Position numbers and translations under genes: made by a program
NCBI GenBank assembly: GCA_934190785.1
Contig: CAKPTA010000002.1
Location: 172,570-236,569, forward strand
Reading direction: 5' to 3'
DNA: 64,000 nt
From: an uncultured Bacilli bacterium
Lineage (GTDB): Bacteria; Bacillota_I; Bacilli_A; RF39; UBA660
The notes under the pieces: generated by a model
Told to the model about the DNA's origin: nothing
Seen by the model: only the letters and a program-made list of their open reading frames with translations
Database searches by the model: none
Shown here: positions 34,707 to 43,077 of the stretch, piece after piece
Numbering within the stretch: the first letter of the stretch is position 1
Layout: the number at the start of each line of letters is the position of its first letter

Positions 34707-35705
34707 ATGAAAACGGAAGTAATATCTAATATTACAAAAGACATGGAAGATAGTCTTACTGATTATCAACTAAATAAGCTTAAAGAGAGCTTAATAATAA
34801 ACTTCGAAGGAGTAGAGTTTATTATAAAAACTGATGAAGTAAAACATCAGGAAGAATTAGATGAAAATAAGAATATGATTGATTCATTTATTTCATCTAA
34901 ACAAGTTGAAGGTTGTTCAGAACGAACAATTAAATACTATAAAGAAATTATTGAAAAATTTGTTAATAGTTTTGATAAAAGTATTAAACAAATATCAACA
35001 AATGAAATAAGAAATTATTTATCTAATTATAAAGATAATAGTTCTTGTGGATCTACAACTATAGATAATATAAGAAGGGTATTATCATCATTCTTCTCTT
35101 GGTTAGAAGATGAGGATTATATTATAAAGAGTCCAGTTAGACGAATACATAAAATAAAAACAGCAGTGGTTGTTAAAGATGTTTTAACTGATGAAAATTT
35201 AGAAAGGTTAAGAGATGAATGTGAAAACGTAAGAGATTTATCACTAATAGAATTATTAATTTCAACAGGAATGAGAGTTGGAGAACTTGTTAATTTAAAT
35301 ATTAATAGTCTTAATTTTGAAGATCGTTCTTGTATTGTATTAGGTAAAGGTAATAAAGAAAGAGAAGTATATTTTGATGCAAAAACAAAATTGCATTTAA
35401 AAAAATATATTTCAAAAAGAAATGATTCAAACGATGCCTTATTTGTATCAATGAGAGAACCACATCAGAAATTATCTATTTCTGGTATTGAATTAATAAT
35501 TAGAACATTAGGAATAAATTCAAATATAAATAAAGTTCATCCACACAAATTTAGAAGAACATTAGCAACAATGGCAATAGATAAAGGTATGCCAGTTGAA
35601 CAAGTTCAAAAGTTGCTAGGTCATGTAAAAATAGAAACTACAATGAACTATGCTTTAGTTAATCAAAGTAATGTTAAAATATCACATAGAAGATATATAG
35701 CATAG
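34707..35705 (+). CDS. Tyrosine recombinase (XerC/D-like) within the hsd locus
   Basis: 332 residues. An N-terminal extension (about 1-65), SAM-like core-binding domain (about 66-150) and catalytic domain with R190 (TGMRVGEL), H280 and R283 (HPHKFRRT), H306 (LLGH) and Tyr315 all present, so it should be active. Recombinases in this place invert or exchange hsdS segments and change target specificity. A -10 TATAAT (34673-34678) with TTGAGT at 34649-34654 could give it its own promoter. Confidence 0.88.
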   Translation: MKTEVISNITKDMEDSLTDYQLNKLKESLIINFEGVEFIIKTDEVKHQEELDENKNMIDSFISSKQVEGCSERTIKYYKEIIEKFVNSFDKSIKQISTNEIRNYLSNYKDNSSCGSTTIDNIRRVLSSFFSWLEDEDYIIKSPVRRIHKIKTAVVVKDVLTDENLERLRDECENVRDLSLIELLISTGMRVGELVNLNINSLNFEDRSCIVLGKGNKEREVYFDAKTKLHLKKYISKRNDSNDALFVSMREPHQKLSISGIELIIRTLGINSNINKVHPHKFRRTLATMAIDKGMPVEQVQKLLGHVKIETTMNYALVNQSNVKISHRRYIA

Positions 35706-35732
35706 AATTATTATTTGTAAAAGGAGAGAAAT

Positions 35733-36875
35733 ATGGAGTTAAAAGAATTATGCAAAATTAAGCATGGTTTTGCTTTTAAAGGAAAGGATATAATAAAAAA
35801 TTATTCTACTAAATATGTTTTAGTTACTCCTGGTAATTTTAATATAGGTGGTGGTTTTAAGAAAGATAAATGTAAATATTTTTCTAAAAATGGTAACATT
35901 CCAAAGGATTATATTTTAAGAGAAAATGATTTGATAGTTACCATGACCGATTTGAGTGTAAAGTCTGACACATTAGGCTACTCTGCACTTATACCAAAAG
36001 ATAATAATATATATCTTCATAATCAACGAATTGGATTAGTTCATGATATAGATGAATCTAAAGTATTAAAAGATTATTTATACTGGTTTATGAGAACTAA
36101 AAAATATCAACAAGAGGTTGTAGCTTCTCAATCAGGTACTGCAATTCATCATACATCTCCAGATCGAATATTAAATATAGAAATCGATTTGCCATCAATA
36201 GATAATCAGAGAAAAATAGTTAAAATATTGTCTGATGTAGAACATAAAATTAAAAATAATAATGATACAAATAATAATTTGTACGAGGTATCAAAACAAT
36301 TGTTATTAAAATATTTAGATGAAAATAAGAGTTTTGATGAAATTAATATAAGTAAATTTCTAAATATATTTACTGGAAAGAAGAATGCTAACGAAACATC
36401 TCCAACTGGTAAATATAAATTCTTCTCTTGTGCACCAGAAAGTTTATTATCTGATACATATTTATGTGATAGTGCTGCAATAATAGTTGCTGGTAATGGT
36501 GCATATACAGGAAGAACAAGATTTTATGATGGTAAGTTTGAACTTTATCAAAGAACTTATGGATTAACATTGAAAGATGGCTTTGAAAAGAATAATATAT
36601 ATGGTTTATATGTATTTATGAAAACTATTTTTGAACCAGATAAGATGGGTGGAACTCATGGATCAGCTATACCATATATTGTGTTATCAGATTTGACAGA
36701 TTATAAATTAAAATATAACAAAGTTGAATTTGATAGATTTTCAAATTTAGTAAGTGGTAATATAAAAATGATTCAAGAAAATGAAAAATCTAATGAAAAA
36801 TTATCAGAACTAAGAGATACATTATTACCAAAATTAATGAATGGTGAAATAGATTTAGATAATATAGAGATTTAA
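35733..36875 (+). CDS. hsdS: Type I restriction specificity subunit
   Basis: 380 residues: two target-recognition domains (about 1-155 and 205-335), each followed by a helical spacer (IDNQRKIVKILSDVEHKI; EKSNEKLSELRDTLLPKLM). It recognises a two-part DNA sequence and carries HsdM and HsdR. Both halves are complete. No second complete or partial hsdS is seen in the window, although the recombinase next to it suggests exchange. Confidence 0.93.
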   Translation: MELKELCKIKHGFAFKGKDIIKNYSTKYVLVTPGNFNIGGGFKKDKCKYFSKNGNIPKDYILRENDLIVTMTDLSVKSDTLGYSALIPKDNNIYLHNQRIGLVHDIDESKVLKDYLYWFMRTKKYQQEVVASQSGTAIHHTSPDRILNIEIDLPSIDNQRKIVKILSDVEHKIKNNNDTNNNLYEVSKQLLLKYLDENKSFDEINISKFLNIFTGKKNANETSPTGKYKFFSCAPESLLSDTYLCDSAAIIVAGNGAYTGRTRFYDGKFELYQRTYGLTLKDGFEKNNIYGLYVFMKTIFEPDKMGGTHGSAIPYIVLSDLTDYKLKYNKVEFDRFSNLVSGNIKMIQENEKSNEKLSELRDTLLPKLMNGEIDLDNIEI

Positions 36876-36910
36876 TCATACAAATTGTGATTTGTATAAT
36901 GGAGGAATAC

Positions 36911-37672
36911 ATGAAAAAGGATTTATTTGATTATATAATAGAACCAACGGATAAAGAGTATAGAAAAGAAAATATAATAGACGATATATCTTTTATCCCA
37001 AAACTTATCATCCCTAAAAATGCTTATTTTATGAATCATCATGATTACTTAATAAATGATGCAATTGTAAATTATAATAATGAAACAGTAGTTGCAAAAA
37101 TGTTTTATGCAAACATGATAAAATATGAGAAATATTATGAAAAAACTAAAGATGAAAACTACGATTTTTGGGCAAGAAAGAATGGAGAACAGTTAATTAA
37201 GGAATTATATTCTATTTATGATAAGTCGGTTCATATTGTTAATTATTTGTTTGATTTGAAAGTACTTCCTGATTTAGGATTTAAAAAAAATATTAGAGAA
37301 CAATTAAAATCTAAAGATAAAGATTTCTATAAAGTGTTTAACAAAATATTTAGTAAACTTTATGGGGAATCAAACAATGTCGTTCGTGATGATATAACTC
37401 ACAATTTTAGTAATTTATTTTTTAGATATGTTCCTAAGTACGATGATAGTAAGGAAACTGGTTGGTATACTGAAGAGTCTTTATCCTTTAAAGAATACAA
37501 AAATATAATTGATGAAATCTGTTCGTTATTGGTAGAAAATAAAAATATTATTATAAATAAAATTGCTAGTATTTATCCTAAAAAGGGAACAGAAGAATAC
37601 GAAGAACAATGTAAGAAGAATATTGATAGGGCAAAAGAAATGTATGATAAATTAAAAGCTGGAAATCATTAA
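36911..37672 (+). CDS. HEPN-like protein (Cthe_2314-type) in the hsd locus
   Basis: 253 residues, mostly alpha-helical. R159-DDIT-H164 is an Rx4H HEPN motif and the surrounding sequence (VVRDDITHNFSNLFFRY) resembles Cthe_2314-like HEPN proteins, which occur in defence loci. RNase activity is inferred, not shown. Start ATG 36911 follows GGAGGAATAC; an earlier in-frame start lacks a ribosome site. It lies 35 bases after hsdS, so it is probably co-transcribed. Confidence 0.6.
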   Translation: MKKDLFDYIIEPTDKEYRKENIIDDISFIPKLIIPKNAYFMNHHDYLINDAIVNYNNETVVAKMFYANMIKYEKYYEKTKDENYDFWARKNGEQLIKELYSIYDKSVHIVNYLFDLKVLPDLGFKKNIREQLKSKDKDFYKVFNKIFSKLYGESNNVVRDDITHNFSNLFFRYVPKYDDSKETGWYTEESLSFKEYKNIIDEICSLLVENKNIIINKIASIYPKKGTEEYEEQCKKNIDRAKEMYDKLKAGNH

Positions 37673-37682
37673 AAGATATTTA

Positions 37683-37823
37683 ATGAGTAACATCAAAAAA
37701 TATACTTTAGAAATTATTAAAAAATCAGTTTATAACAGATTGAAACTGGATGATACATCATTGATAAGGGATATAATGGTGATTTCATGGATGTTTCCTA
37801 TGTATAATAAATTGGCTTTGTAA
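37683..37823 (+). CDS. Possible 46-residue protein
   Basis: Open frame MSNIKKYTLEIIKKSVYNRL continuing to PMYNKLAL. It starts 10 bases after the HEPN gene and ends 17 before the next. No clear Shine-Dalgarno sequence. It may be a real small protein or a decayed remnant; I recognise no family. Confidence 0.3.
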   Translation: MSNIKKYTLEIIKKSVYNRLKLDDTSLIRDIMVISWMFPMYNKLAL

Positions 37824-37840
37824 GAGAGGAGTAAAAAATT

Positions 37841-38497
37841 ATGGAATATATTTTAAATTTTATAGAGAATAATTTATTTGCAATAATAACTGCATTGATT
37901 GCAATTATTGCTTTACTTCAAACTCATAAACAAATTAAGATTAGCAACAAACAATATTTGTTTGATAAAAGACTTAGTAAGTATCTTTTAGCTAAAGGAT
38001 TATTAGAATTATATAAGGATAATGAAAGTTTGCTTGATTATACTGATGATCCTGATGACGAAGCTATAATAGTTGATTATCAATTTATAAATTTAACCAA
38101 TAATAATTATTTAAAAGATGTTACTTGTATAATAAATGAACCAAAAAATAATGAATTTAAGAATAACTTCTTGGTTAAAATTGAGGAATTAAAAAAATTA
38201 TCAAATGAAGTTAGATTTCTTTTCCAAAATAAGAATGGATTATTATTAAGCAAATTTATTATGAAATATCAAAATGTATTGATGGAATTGTATAAGTATC
38301 AAATTGTATTAGATTTAATGAAAAAGAATGAAATACCTAGAAAAAATAAACCCACATACAATGAATTACAAAATGAGTATGGAGAATTAAAACATAGACA
38401 TAGATTATATGATGCTATTGATGATTTGAAAAAAAGTTATCATGAAGTAGTAAGCAAAAAAGTGATCAATAAGATAGAAAAATCTATTAAATTATAA
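37841..38497 (+). CDS. Membrane-anchored helical protein of unknown function
   Basis: 218 residues: one N-terminal transmembrane helix (about 8-26, FAIITALIAIIALLQT) and a cytoplasmic helical domain with many charged residues. I do not recognise the family. It lies between the HEPN gene and hsdR, with AGAGAGGAG before the ATG and hsdR starting 14 bases later, so it belongs to the same transcript. A role as an accessory defence effector or anchor is only a guess. Confidence 0.7.
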   Translation: MEYILNFIENNLFAIITALIAIIALLQTHKQIKISNKQYLFDKRLSKYLLAKGLLELYKDNESLLDYTDDPDDEAIIVDYQFINLTNNNYLKDVTCIINEPKNNEFKNNFLVKIEELKKLSNEVRFLFQNKNGLLLSKFIMKYQNVLMELYKYQIVLDLMKKNEIPRKNKPTYNELQNEYGELKHRHRLYDAIDDLKKSYHEVVSKKVINKIEKSIKL

Positions 38498-38511
38498 AGG
38501 AAGTGATTAAG

Positions 38512-41500
38512 ATGTTTAATGAAGAACAATTAGAAGATGCTACATTAAATATATTTGAAGAATTGGGTTATGAAAGGTTAAATGGATATAACATTGATAG
38601 GGATTATCATAATGTTTTTATGGAAAATAATCTTTTTGATGATTTATGTATAATTAATAAAGATTTTAATGATTTCCAAATTCAAGATGCCATAAAGACT
38701 ATAAAGACATTGTCGCATGGTAATCCAGTTGAAGATAATAAAATCTTTACTAGATATCTTTTAGAGGGTGTTCCTGTTCAGGTAAAAACTAATAATGGAT
38801 ATCAATATAAGAATGTTAAATTAATAGATTTTGATAATATTAATGCTAATCACTTCCAAGCAATTAATCAATATACTATTATTGAATTTGATACTAAAAG
38901 ACCAGATATAATTGTATTTATAAATGGTATTCCTTTAGTAGTGATTGAATTAAAAACAGCCACTAATGAAGATGTTAAATTAGAAGATGCTTATACACAA
39001 TTAACAGGATATAGAAATGTTTATATTCCATCATTATTTAAATATAATCAGTTTTTAGTTATTAGTGATGGTGTAACAGCTAAAGCTGGAACTATTACAA
39101 GTCCGTATTCAAGATTTAGTGATTGGAAGAAAGTTGAAGCTAATGATGAAGTTTATGAGAATATGCCTACACATGAAACATTATTTAATGGAATGTTTAA
39201 AAAGGATAGATTATTAGATATAATTCAAAATTTTATATTATTTAGTGATGATAAAAAGATACTTGCTCAATATCATCAATACTTTGGAGTTAAGAAAGCA
39301 ATTTTATCAACAGTAACAAATGGAACAAAAACAGGTAAAGCTGGCATTGTATGGCATACTCAAGGATCAGGTAAATCATTTAGTATGGTGTTTTATTCTG
39401 GAAATATGATAAAACTATTAAATAATCCTACAATAGTTGTAGTAACAGATAGAAATGATTTGGATAATCAATTATATGAAACATTTGTAAAGTGTGATTA
39501 TTATTTAAAACAAAAACCACAAAAAGCAGAATCAAGACAATCACTTGATGAAATGTTAAAAGATAGAATCTCTGGTGGTATATTCTTTACGACATTACAA
39601 AAATTTGAAGAAGAAACAGGATTATTTACTGACAGAAATGATATTTTGGTTTTAGTTGATGAGTGTCACAGAAGTCATTACGGATTAGAAGCATCCATGA
39701 AAATAGATTACGAAACAAATACAGCTAAAGAAAAATTTGGAACAGCAAAATACTTACATAATGCTTTACCAAATGCTATTTATATTGGATTTACAGGAAC
39801 TCCAGTTGAAACTAAAGATAAATCTACTTCTTCGATATTTGGTGAAGTTATTGATACTTATGATATGACACAAGCAATTCTTGATGGTTCTACTGTTCCT
39901 ATTATGTATGAATCAAGAATGGCTAGAGTTGGATTGAATCAAAAAATATTAGATGAAATAGATAATTATTATAGTTATATTGAGGAATCTGGAAGTGCTG
40001 ATGAATATGCAATTAATAAGTCAAAACAAATGATGGCAAAAATTTCTCAAATTATAGAAGATCCTGATAGATTAGAATTAATTGTTAAGGATATAATTAG
40101 TCATTTTGAAGAAAGAAAAGATATGGTTGCCGATCATGCAATGGTAGTTGCATATTCAAGAAAAGCAGCATATACAATGTATAAAAAATTTATTGAATTA
40201 AGACCAGATTATAAAGATGTAGTAAATATGATTATTACACCAAGTAATAAAGATCCTGAAGATATGCAAAAAGCAGTAGGAACAAAAAATGATAAAAAAG
40301 ATTTGGAGATTAGATTCAAAAATGAAGCTGATGATCCAAATGAGAAATTCAAAATTGCTATTGTTGTGGATATGTGGTTAACAGGATTTGATGTTCCAAG
40401 ATTAGGTGTTATGTATATTGATAAGCCTATGAAAGCACATAATTTGATGCAAGCTATAGCAAGAGTAAATAGAGTATATAAAACTAAACCTGCTGGATTG
40501 ATAGTTGATTATATTGGATTAAAGGCATGGTTGTTAGATGCATTAAAAACATATACAACTAGAGATCAAAAACAAGTAGTTGATAATGAAGAACTAGTAA
40601 ATGCTTTAAAAGATAAAATTGAAGTTCTTGATGGAATATTGAATGGATTAGATTACTCCAATTTTGCTAATTTAGATAATACTGGTAAATATAATTTAAT
40701 AAAAGATGGTGCAAATACAGTTTTATATTCTGAAGAAAAAAAGAAGAGATTCATGAAACATAGTTTAGATGCTAAAAATCTTTATACATTGTGTAATGGT
40801 ATATTAGGAAATGAATATAAAGAAAAAGTATTATATTTTATTTCAGTTCGTTCATTTATTTCTAAAATAACTAATGAAAATAAATTGGATGTAAGTGAAA
40901 TAAACAAGAATGTTGGAAAAATGTTAGAAGAATCTATTAAAGAAGATGAACTTATAAATTTAGGTGAATTATCAAGAGGTAATAGTTTAGAATTATTAAG
41001 TGATGCAATGTTATCTAAACTAAGAGGTCTAAAGGATAAAAATATAGCTGCTGAAATTTTATCAAGAGCAATAAAAACAACTATAAGTGATATTGGTAAA
41101 ATTAATTTAACATTACAAGAAAAATTTTCAACTAAATTTAATAAATTAGTTGATGCATATAATGAGAGAACAGATTTAGCAGATATTGAAAAAGTAATTG
41201 AAGAATTAATTAAATTAAAATATGAAATTCAAGATGAATTAGATAAAGGAAATGAGTATGATTTAAGTCCAGAAGAAAAAGCATTCTTTGATGCTTTAGG
41301 TTCTGATCCTGAAATTAAATCATTAATGGAAGATGAAACTTTAGTTCAAATTGCTAAGGAATTGGTTGATATTATTAATGAAAACTTAACTTTAGATGCA
41401 TTTAAAAGAGAAGATGCAAGAGCTAGAATAAGAGTTAATATTAGAAGATTATTAATTAAGTATAATTATCCACCAATTAAGAGAGAATCAGCTGTAGAAA

Positions 41501-41544
41501 AAGTTATTAAGCAAGCTGAATTAAAATATCAAAATCAAGATTAA
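38512..41544 (+). CDS. hsdR: Type I restriction endonuclease subunit
   Basis: 1010 residues. N-terminal nuclease with D132 ... E146-L-K148 (PDIIVF ... VIELK), then an SF2 translocase: Walker A QGSGKS (284-289), DECH (383-386), GFTGTP and a second RecA lobe (VAYSRKAAYTMY), and a C-terminal helical region that binds the methylase. Together with HsdM/HsdS it translocates and cuts unmodified DNA. ATG 38512 is chosen over GTG 38503 because of spacing from AAAGGA. Followed by a terminator. Confidence 0.95.
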   Translation: MFNEEQLEDATLNIFEELGYERLNGYNIDRDYHNVFMENNLFDDLCIINKDFNDFQIQDAIKTIKTLSHGNPVEDNKIFTRYLLEGVPVQVKTNNGYQYKNVKLIDFDNINANHFQAINQYTIIEFDTKRPDIIVFINGIPLVVIELKTATNEDVKLEDAYTQLTGYRNVYIPSLFKYNQFLVISDGVTAKAGTITSPYSRFSDWKKVEANDEVYENMPTHETLFNGMFKKDRLLDIIQNFILFSDDKKILAQYHQYFGVKKAILSTVTNGTKTGKAGIVWHTQGSGKSFSMVFYSGNMIKLLNNPTIVVVTDRNDLDNQLYETFVKCDYYLKQKPQKAESRQSLDEMLKDRISGGIFFTTLQKFEEETGLFTDRNDILVLVDECHRSHYGLEASMKIDYETNTAKEKFGTAKYLHNALPNAIYIGFTGTPVETKDKSTSSIFGEVIDTYDMTQAILDGSTVPIMYESRMARVGLNQKILDEIDNYYSYIEESGSADEYAINKSKQMMAKISQIIEDPDRLELIVKDIISHFEERKDMVADHAMVVAYSRKAAYTMYKKFIELRPDYKDVVNMIITPSNKDPEDMQKAVGTKNDKKDLEIRFKNEADDPNEKFKIAIVVDMWLTGFDVPRLGVMYIDKPMKAHNLMQAIARVNRVYKTKPAGLIVDYIGLKAWLLDALKTYTTRDQKQVVDNEELVNALKDKIEVLDGILNGLDYSNFANLDNTGKYNLIKDGANTVLYSEEKKKRFMKHSLDAKNLYTLCNGILGNEYKEKVLYFISVRSFISKITNENKLDVSEINKNVGKMLEESIKEDELINLGELSRGNSLELLSDAMLSKLRGLKDKNIAAEILSRAIKTTISDIGKINLTLQEKFSTKFNKLVDAYNERTDLADIEKVIEELIKLKYEIQDELDKGNEYDLSPEEKAFFDALGSDPEIKSLMEDETLVQIAKELVDIINENLTLDAFKREDARARIRVNIRRLLIKYNYPPIKRESAVEKVIKQAELKYQNQD

Positions 41545-41546
41545 AA

Positions 41547-41575
41547 AAGCTGTAGAATTAAATCTACAGTTTTTC
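41547..41575 (+). terminator. Bidirectional terminator after hsdR
   Basis: CTGTAGA/TCTACAG stem (41550-41556 with 41563-41569), flanked by A residues on the left and T residues on the right, so it can work from both sides. Confidence 0.85.
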
Positions 41576-41790
41576 TATCCTTTTTTCTCTTCCCAACATT
41601 TCATCTGTTGATAAATCATCATATACTTCAGATAAATTATATAGAAAACTAGTTGAAATTAAATATCTAGCATTTTCATAATTAGCATAACTGGCTTGAC
41701 TAGTATTAATTTTATCTGCTACATATTATTGAGTTAGTTCAGTGTAAGAAATACTTTGAATTTTTCTAACTTATGTGAAATAGAAATAAG
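41564..41790 (-). pseudogene. Decayed XRE-family helix-turn-helix regulator
   Basis: On the minus strand a frame reads SYTELTQ, a TAA stop, then YVADKINTSQASYANYENAR and on to DEMLGREKRIEKL-stop. This is a Cro/CI-type helix-turn-helix followed by its usual C-terminal helices and LGR ending. At least two in-frame stops, one just before recognition-helix sequence, and no start codon show it is dead. It faces away from the recombinase side and probably once regulated the element. Confidence 0.65.
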
Positions 41791-41874
41791 GCTTCCAATT
41801 ATAGAAAAGTAAAATAAGTATTCTAATATTTTTATTATGTTCAACAATAAAATTGAATTAGAAGTAAAAAAAAA

Positions 41875-41928
41875 CTATACAAACTACAGGAACTAAAAAA
41901 AGGACTTATGCAAAGTATGTTTGTATAG
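41875..41928. repeat. 10-base inverted repeat with 34-base spacer
   Basis: CTATACAAAC (41875-41884) and GTTTGTATAG (41919-41928) are perfect inverted repeats. They lie just left of the direct repeats described next. Function unknown; could be a binding site or part of an origin. Confidence 0.7.
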
Positions 41929-41942
41929 AATAATGTTGATTG

Positions 41943-42008
41943 GCACAAAAAAGCATTGAAAAGCATCGAAAAGCAAAAAAAAGAAAAATAAAGCACAAAA
42001 AAGCATCG
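41943..42008. repeat. Phased direct repeats, possible iterons
   Basis: GCACAAAAAAGCAT occurs perfectly at 41943-41956 and again at 41993-42006, 50 bases apart. Between them, AAAAGCA units have their GC at 41953, 41963 and 41973, exactly 10 bases apart, so they face the same side of the helix. They directly precede the promoter-operator of the small DNA-binding genes. Candidate replication or regulatory protein sites. Confidence 0.65.
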
Positions 42009-42016
42009 CTTAGTTA

Positions 42017-42044
42017 TTGACTTATCAAAGTCAAGTGTTACAAT
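42017..42044 (+). promoter_or_regulatory. Promoter with palindromic operator over the -35
   Basis: TTGACT (42017-42022), 16-base spacer, TACAAT (42039-42044). TTGACTT (42017-42023) and AAGTCAA (42028-42034) are perfect 7-base inverted arms around ATCA, so a repressor dimer would cover the -35. Transcription should start near 42051. Confidence 0.7.
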
Positions 42045-42049
42045 ATAGT

Positions 42050-42106
42050 AAAATAGCAATATTTATATCTGGAGGACAATTGTCTTCCTTTTTTTTGTGC
42101 TATTTT
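42050..42106 (+). promoter_or_regulatory. First nested terminator (attenuator 1)
   Basis: Core terminator GGAGGACAATTGTCTTCC (42071-42088) plus eight T. An outer 9-base stem, AAAATAGCA (42050-42058) with TGCTATTTT (42098-42106), encloses it. The outer left arm begins at the predicted transcription start, so the RNA is either cut short at about 55 bases or reads on. Confidence 0.6.
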
Positions 42107-42123
42107 TTAAGGAGGTGGTCATT

Positions 42124-42171
42124 ATGTTTTATCATCCTATTAATTTTTTGATTTTTATAATAATAGGATGA
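42124..42171 (+). CDS. Possible 15-residue leader peptide
   Basis: MFYHPINFLIFIIIG-stop behind a near-perfect Shine-Dalgarno AAGGAGGTGG (42109-42118). Its coding sequence holds the inverted repeat CATCCTATTA/TAATAGGATG (42133-42142 with 42161-42170), and it lies between two terminator structures, the layout expected of a translated attenuation leader. Confidence 0.45.
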   Translation: MFYHPINFLIFIIIG

Positions 42172-42271
42172 ATTAACAAAAATAACAATTATTAGAAATA
42201 AAGGAGATATAATAAATCATCCTTTATAAGTACCTACAAAGTAGGATGAATTTCGTAAGTACGAAATAAGA

Positions 42272-42326
42272 ATAGCACCATAGCAATTCCTTATATTATA
42301 AGGAGTTTTTTTGTTTGTGGTGCTAT
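42272..42326 (+). promoter_or_regulatory. Second nested terminator (attenuator 2)
   Basis: Inner stem TTCCTTAT/ATAAGGAG (42287-42294 with 42298-42305) followed by seven T. Outer 9-base stem ATAGCACCA (42272-42280) with TGGTGCTAT (42318-42326). Same architecture as attenuator 1. Between them also lie TCATCCT/AGGATGA arms and TTTCGT/ACGAAA. The 41545-42398 gap therefore contains a dead regulator, repeats, a promoter and this leader, but no full gene. Confidence 0.6.
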
Positions 42327-42398
42327 CTTCTTATCCTGCTCTAATTAAAAACAGTAAAAATAATAGGACAATTATCCTATTTAGGAAGGAGTGATAGT

Positions 42399-42551
42399 TT
42401 GAGAATATTTAAATTATATTTACCAATAGACTTATTTAATAGAATTAAATTAATGTCTAAATTTTATAGAGTATCTATTTCTAAAATGATGACAGAACTA
42501 TTAGAAAGAGGCTACTTAGAAATACTAAAGACAAATACGAAGGGAGAGTAA
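42399..42551 (+). CDS. Small ribbon-helix-helix-like DNA-binding protein
   Basis: 50 residues starting at TTG behind AGGAAGGAG: LRIFKLYLPIDLFNRIKLMS and onward with KMMTELLERGYLEI. A beta-strand followed by two amphipathic helices is what Arc/CopG-type copy-control or relaxosome proteins look like. It lies 3 bases before the next gene and behind the tandem attenuators. It is a candidate for the repressor of the palindrome at 42017. Confidence 0.5.
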   Translation: MRIFKLYLPIDLFNRIKLMSKFYRVSISKMMTELLERGYLEILKTNTKGE

Positions 42552-42554
42552 TAA

Positions 42555-42854
42555 ATGGAATACGATAAATATGTAAAAATACCATGGTTTATAATTTTAG
42601 ATAGAAATATATGTGTTGGTAACAAACTTTTATATGGAATAATTATGCTTTTATCTCATAAAGAAGGTTACTGTTATGCTGATAATAAATACTTAGGAAA
42701 TTATCTTGGAGTAGGTCCAAGAAGAATATCAAGCCTATTAAAAGAATTAGCAGATAATAATTACATTATTATGGAGTATAAACATAAATTTCAAAGAAAA
42801 ATTTATGTTAATAAAGAAAAGTTTACATCTGATCTACCTGAAGATTTTTTCTAA
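42555..42854 (+). CDS. Winged-helix protein (HTH_36-like), replication-initiator type
   Basis: 99 residues. WFIILDRNICVGNKLLYGII followed by CYADNKYLGNYLGVGPRRIS and LKELADNNYIIMEY is the HTH_36 pattern common at the N-terminus of plasmid and phage replication proteins and in mobile-element regulators. There is no second domain, so it is either a stand-alone binding protein or a shortened initiator. Start follows AAGGGAG. Confidence 0.65.
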   Translation: MEYDKYVKIPWFIILDRNICVGNKLLYGIIMLLSHKEGYCYADNKYLGNYLGVGPRRISSLLKELADNNYIIMEYKHKFQRKIYVNKEKFTSDLPEDFF

Positions 42855-42993
42855 TGGGTTAGATGTTTTTTTTACACTCAAAGGACATATAGTTCAATAA
42901 TAATATAATAAATATAATATAAAAATTAAATATAATAAATAATTCTAATAATATTATTAGTAATACTAATATAAAAAGAAAGGAAGTAGATAT
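42855..42993. other. Very A+T-rich gap with TATAATA-type repeats
   Basis: Almost only A and T, with many short AATATAATA-like units and the palindrome CTAATAATATTATTAG. No gene. It could melt easily, as at an origin, or simply be a promoter region for the two short frames that follow. Confidence 0.4.
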
Positions 42994-43077
42994 ATGTATG
43001 AAAAAAAATCAAAAATAATAAATAAAAACATAAATTTAAATAGGTGGTTTAATTATGAAAGGAGCCTATTTGAATAA
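42994..43077 (+). CDS. Possible 27-residue micro-protein
   Basis: MYEKKSKIINKNINLNRWFN and then YERSLFE-stop, behind AGAAAGGAAG (good ribosome site). It overlaps the next small frame. Probably a leader that couples translation to it; no family recognised. Confidence 0.35.
   Translation: MYEKKSKIINKNINLNRWFNYERSLFE

Noticed and set aside
41943..42008. CRISPR array
   Set aside because: Repeats are only 7-14 bases with no regular spacer lengths; no cas genes are present anywhere in the window.
41841..42059. 72-codon open frame on the minus strand
   Set aside because: It consists of the phased repeats and promoter read backwards, with Phe/Cys-rich low-complexity sequence and no ribosome site.
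42855..42993. Coding region
   Set aside because: Almost pure A/T with stops in all frames.
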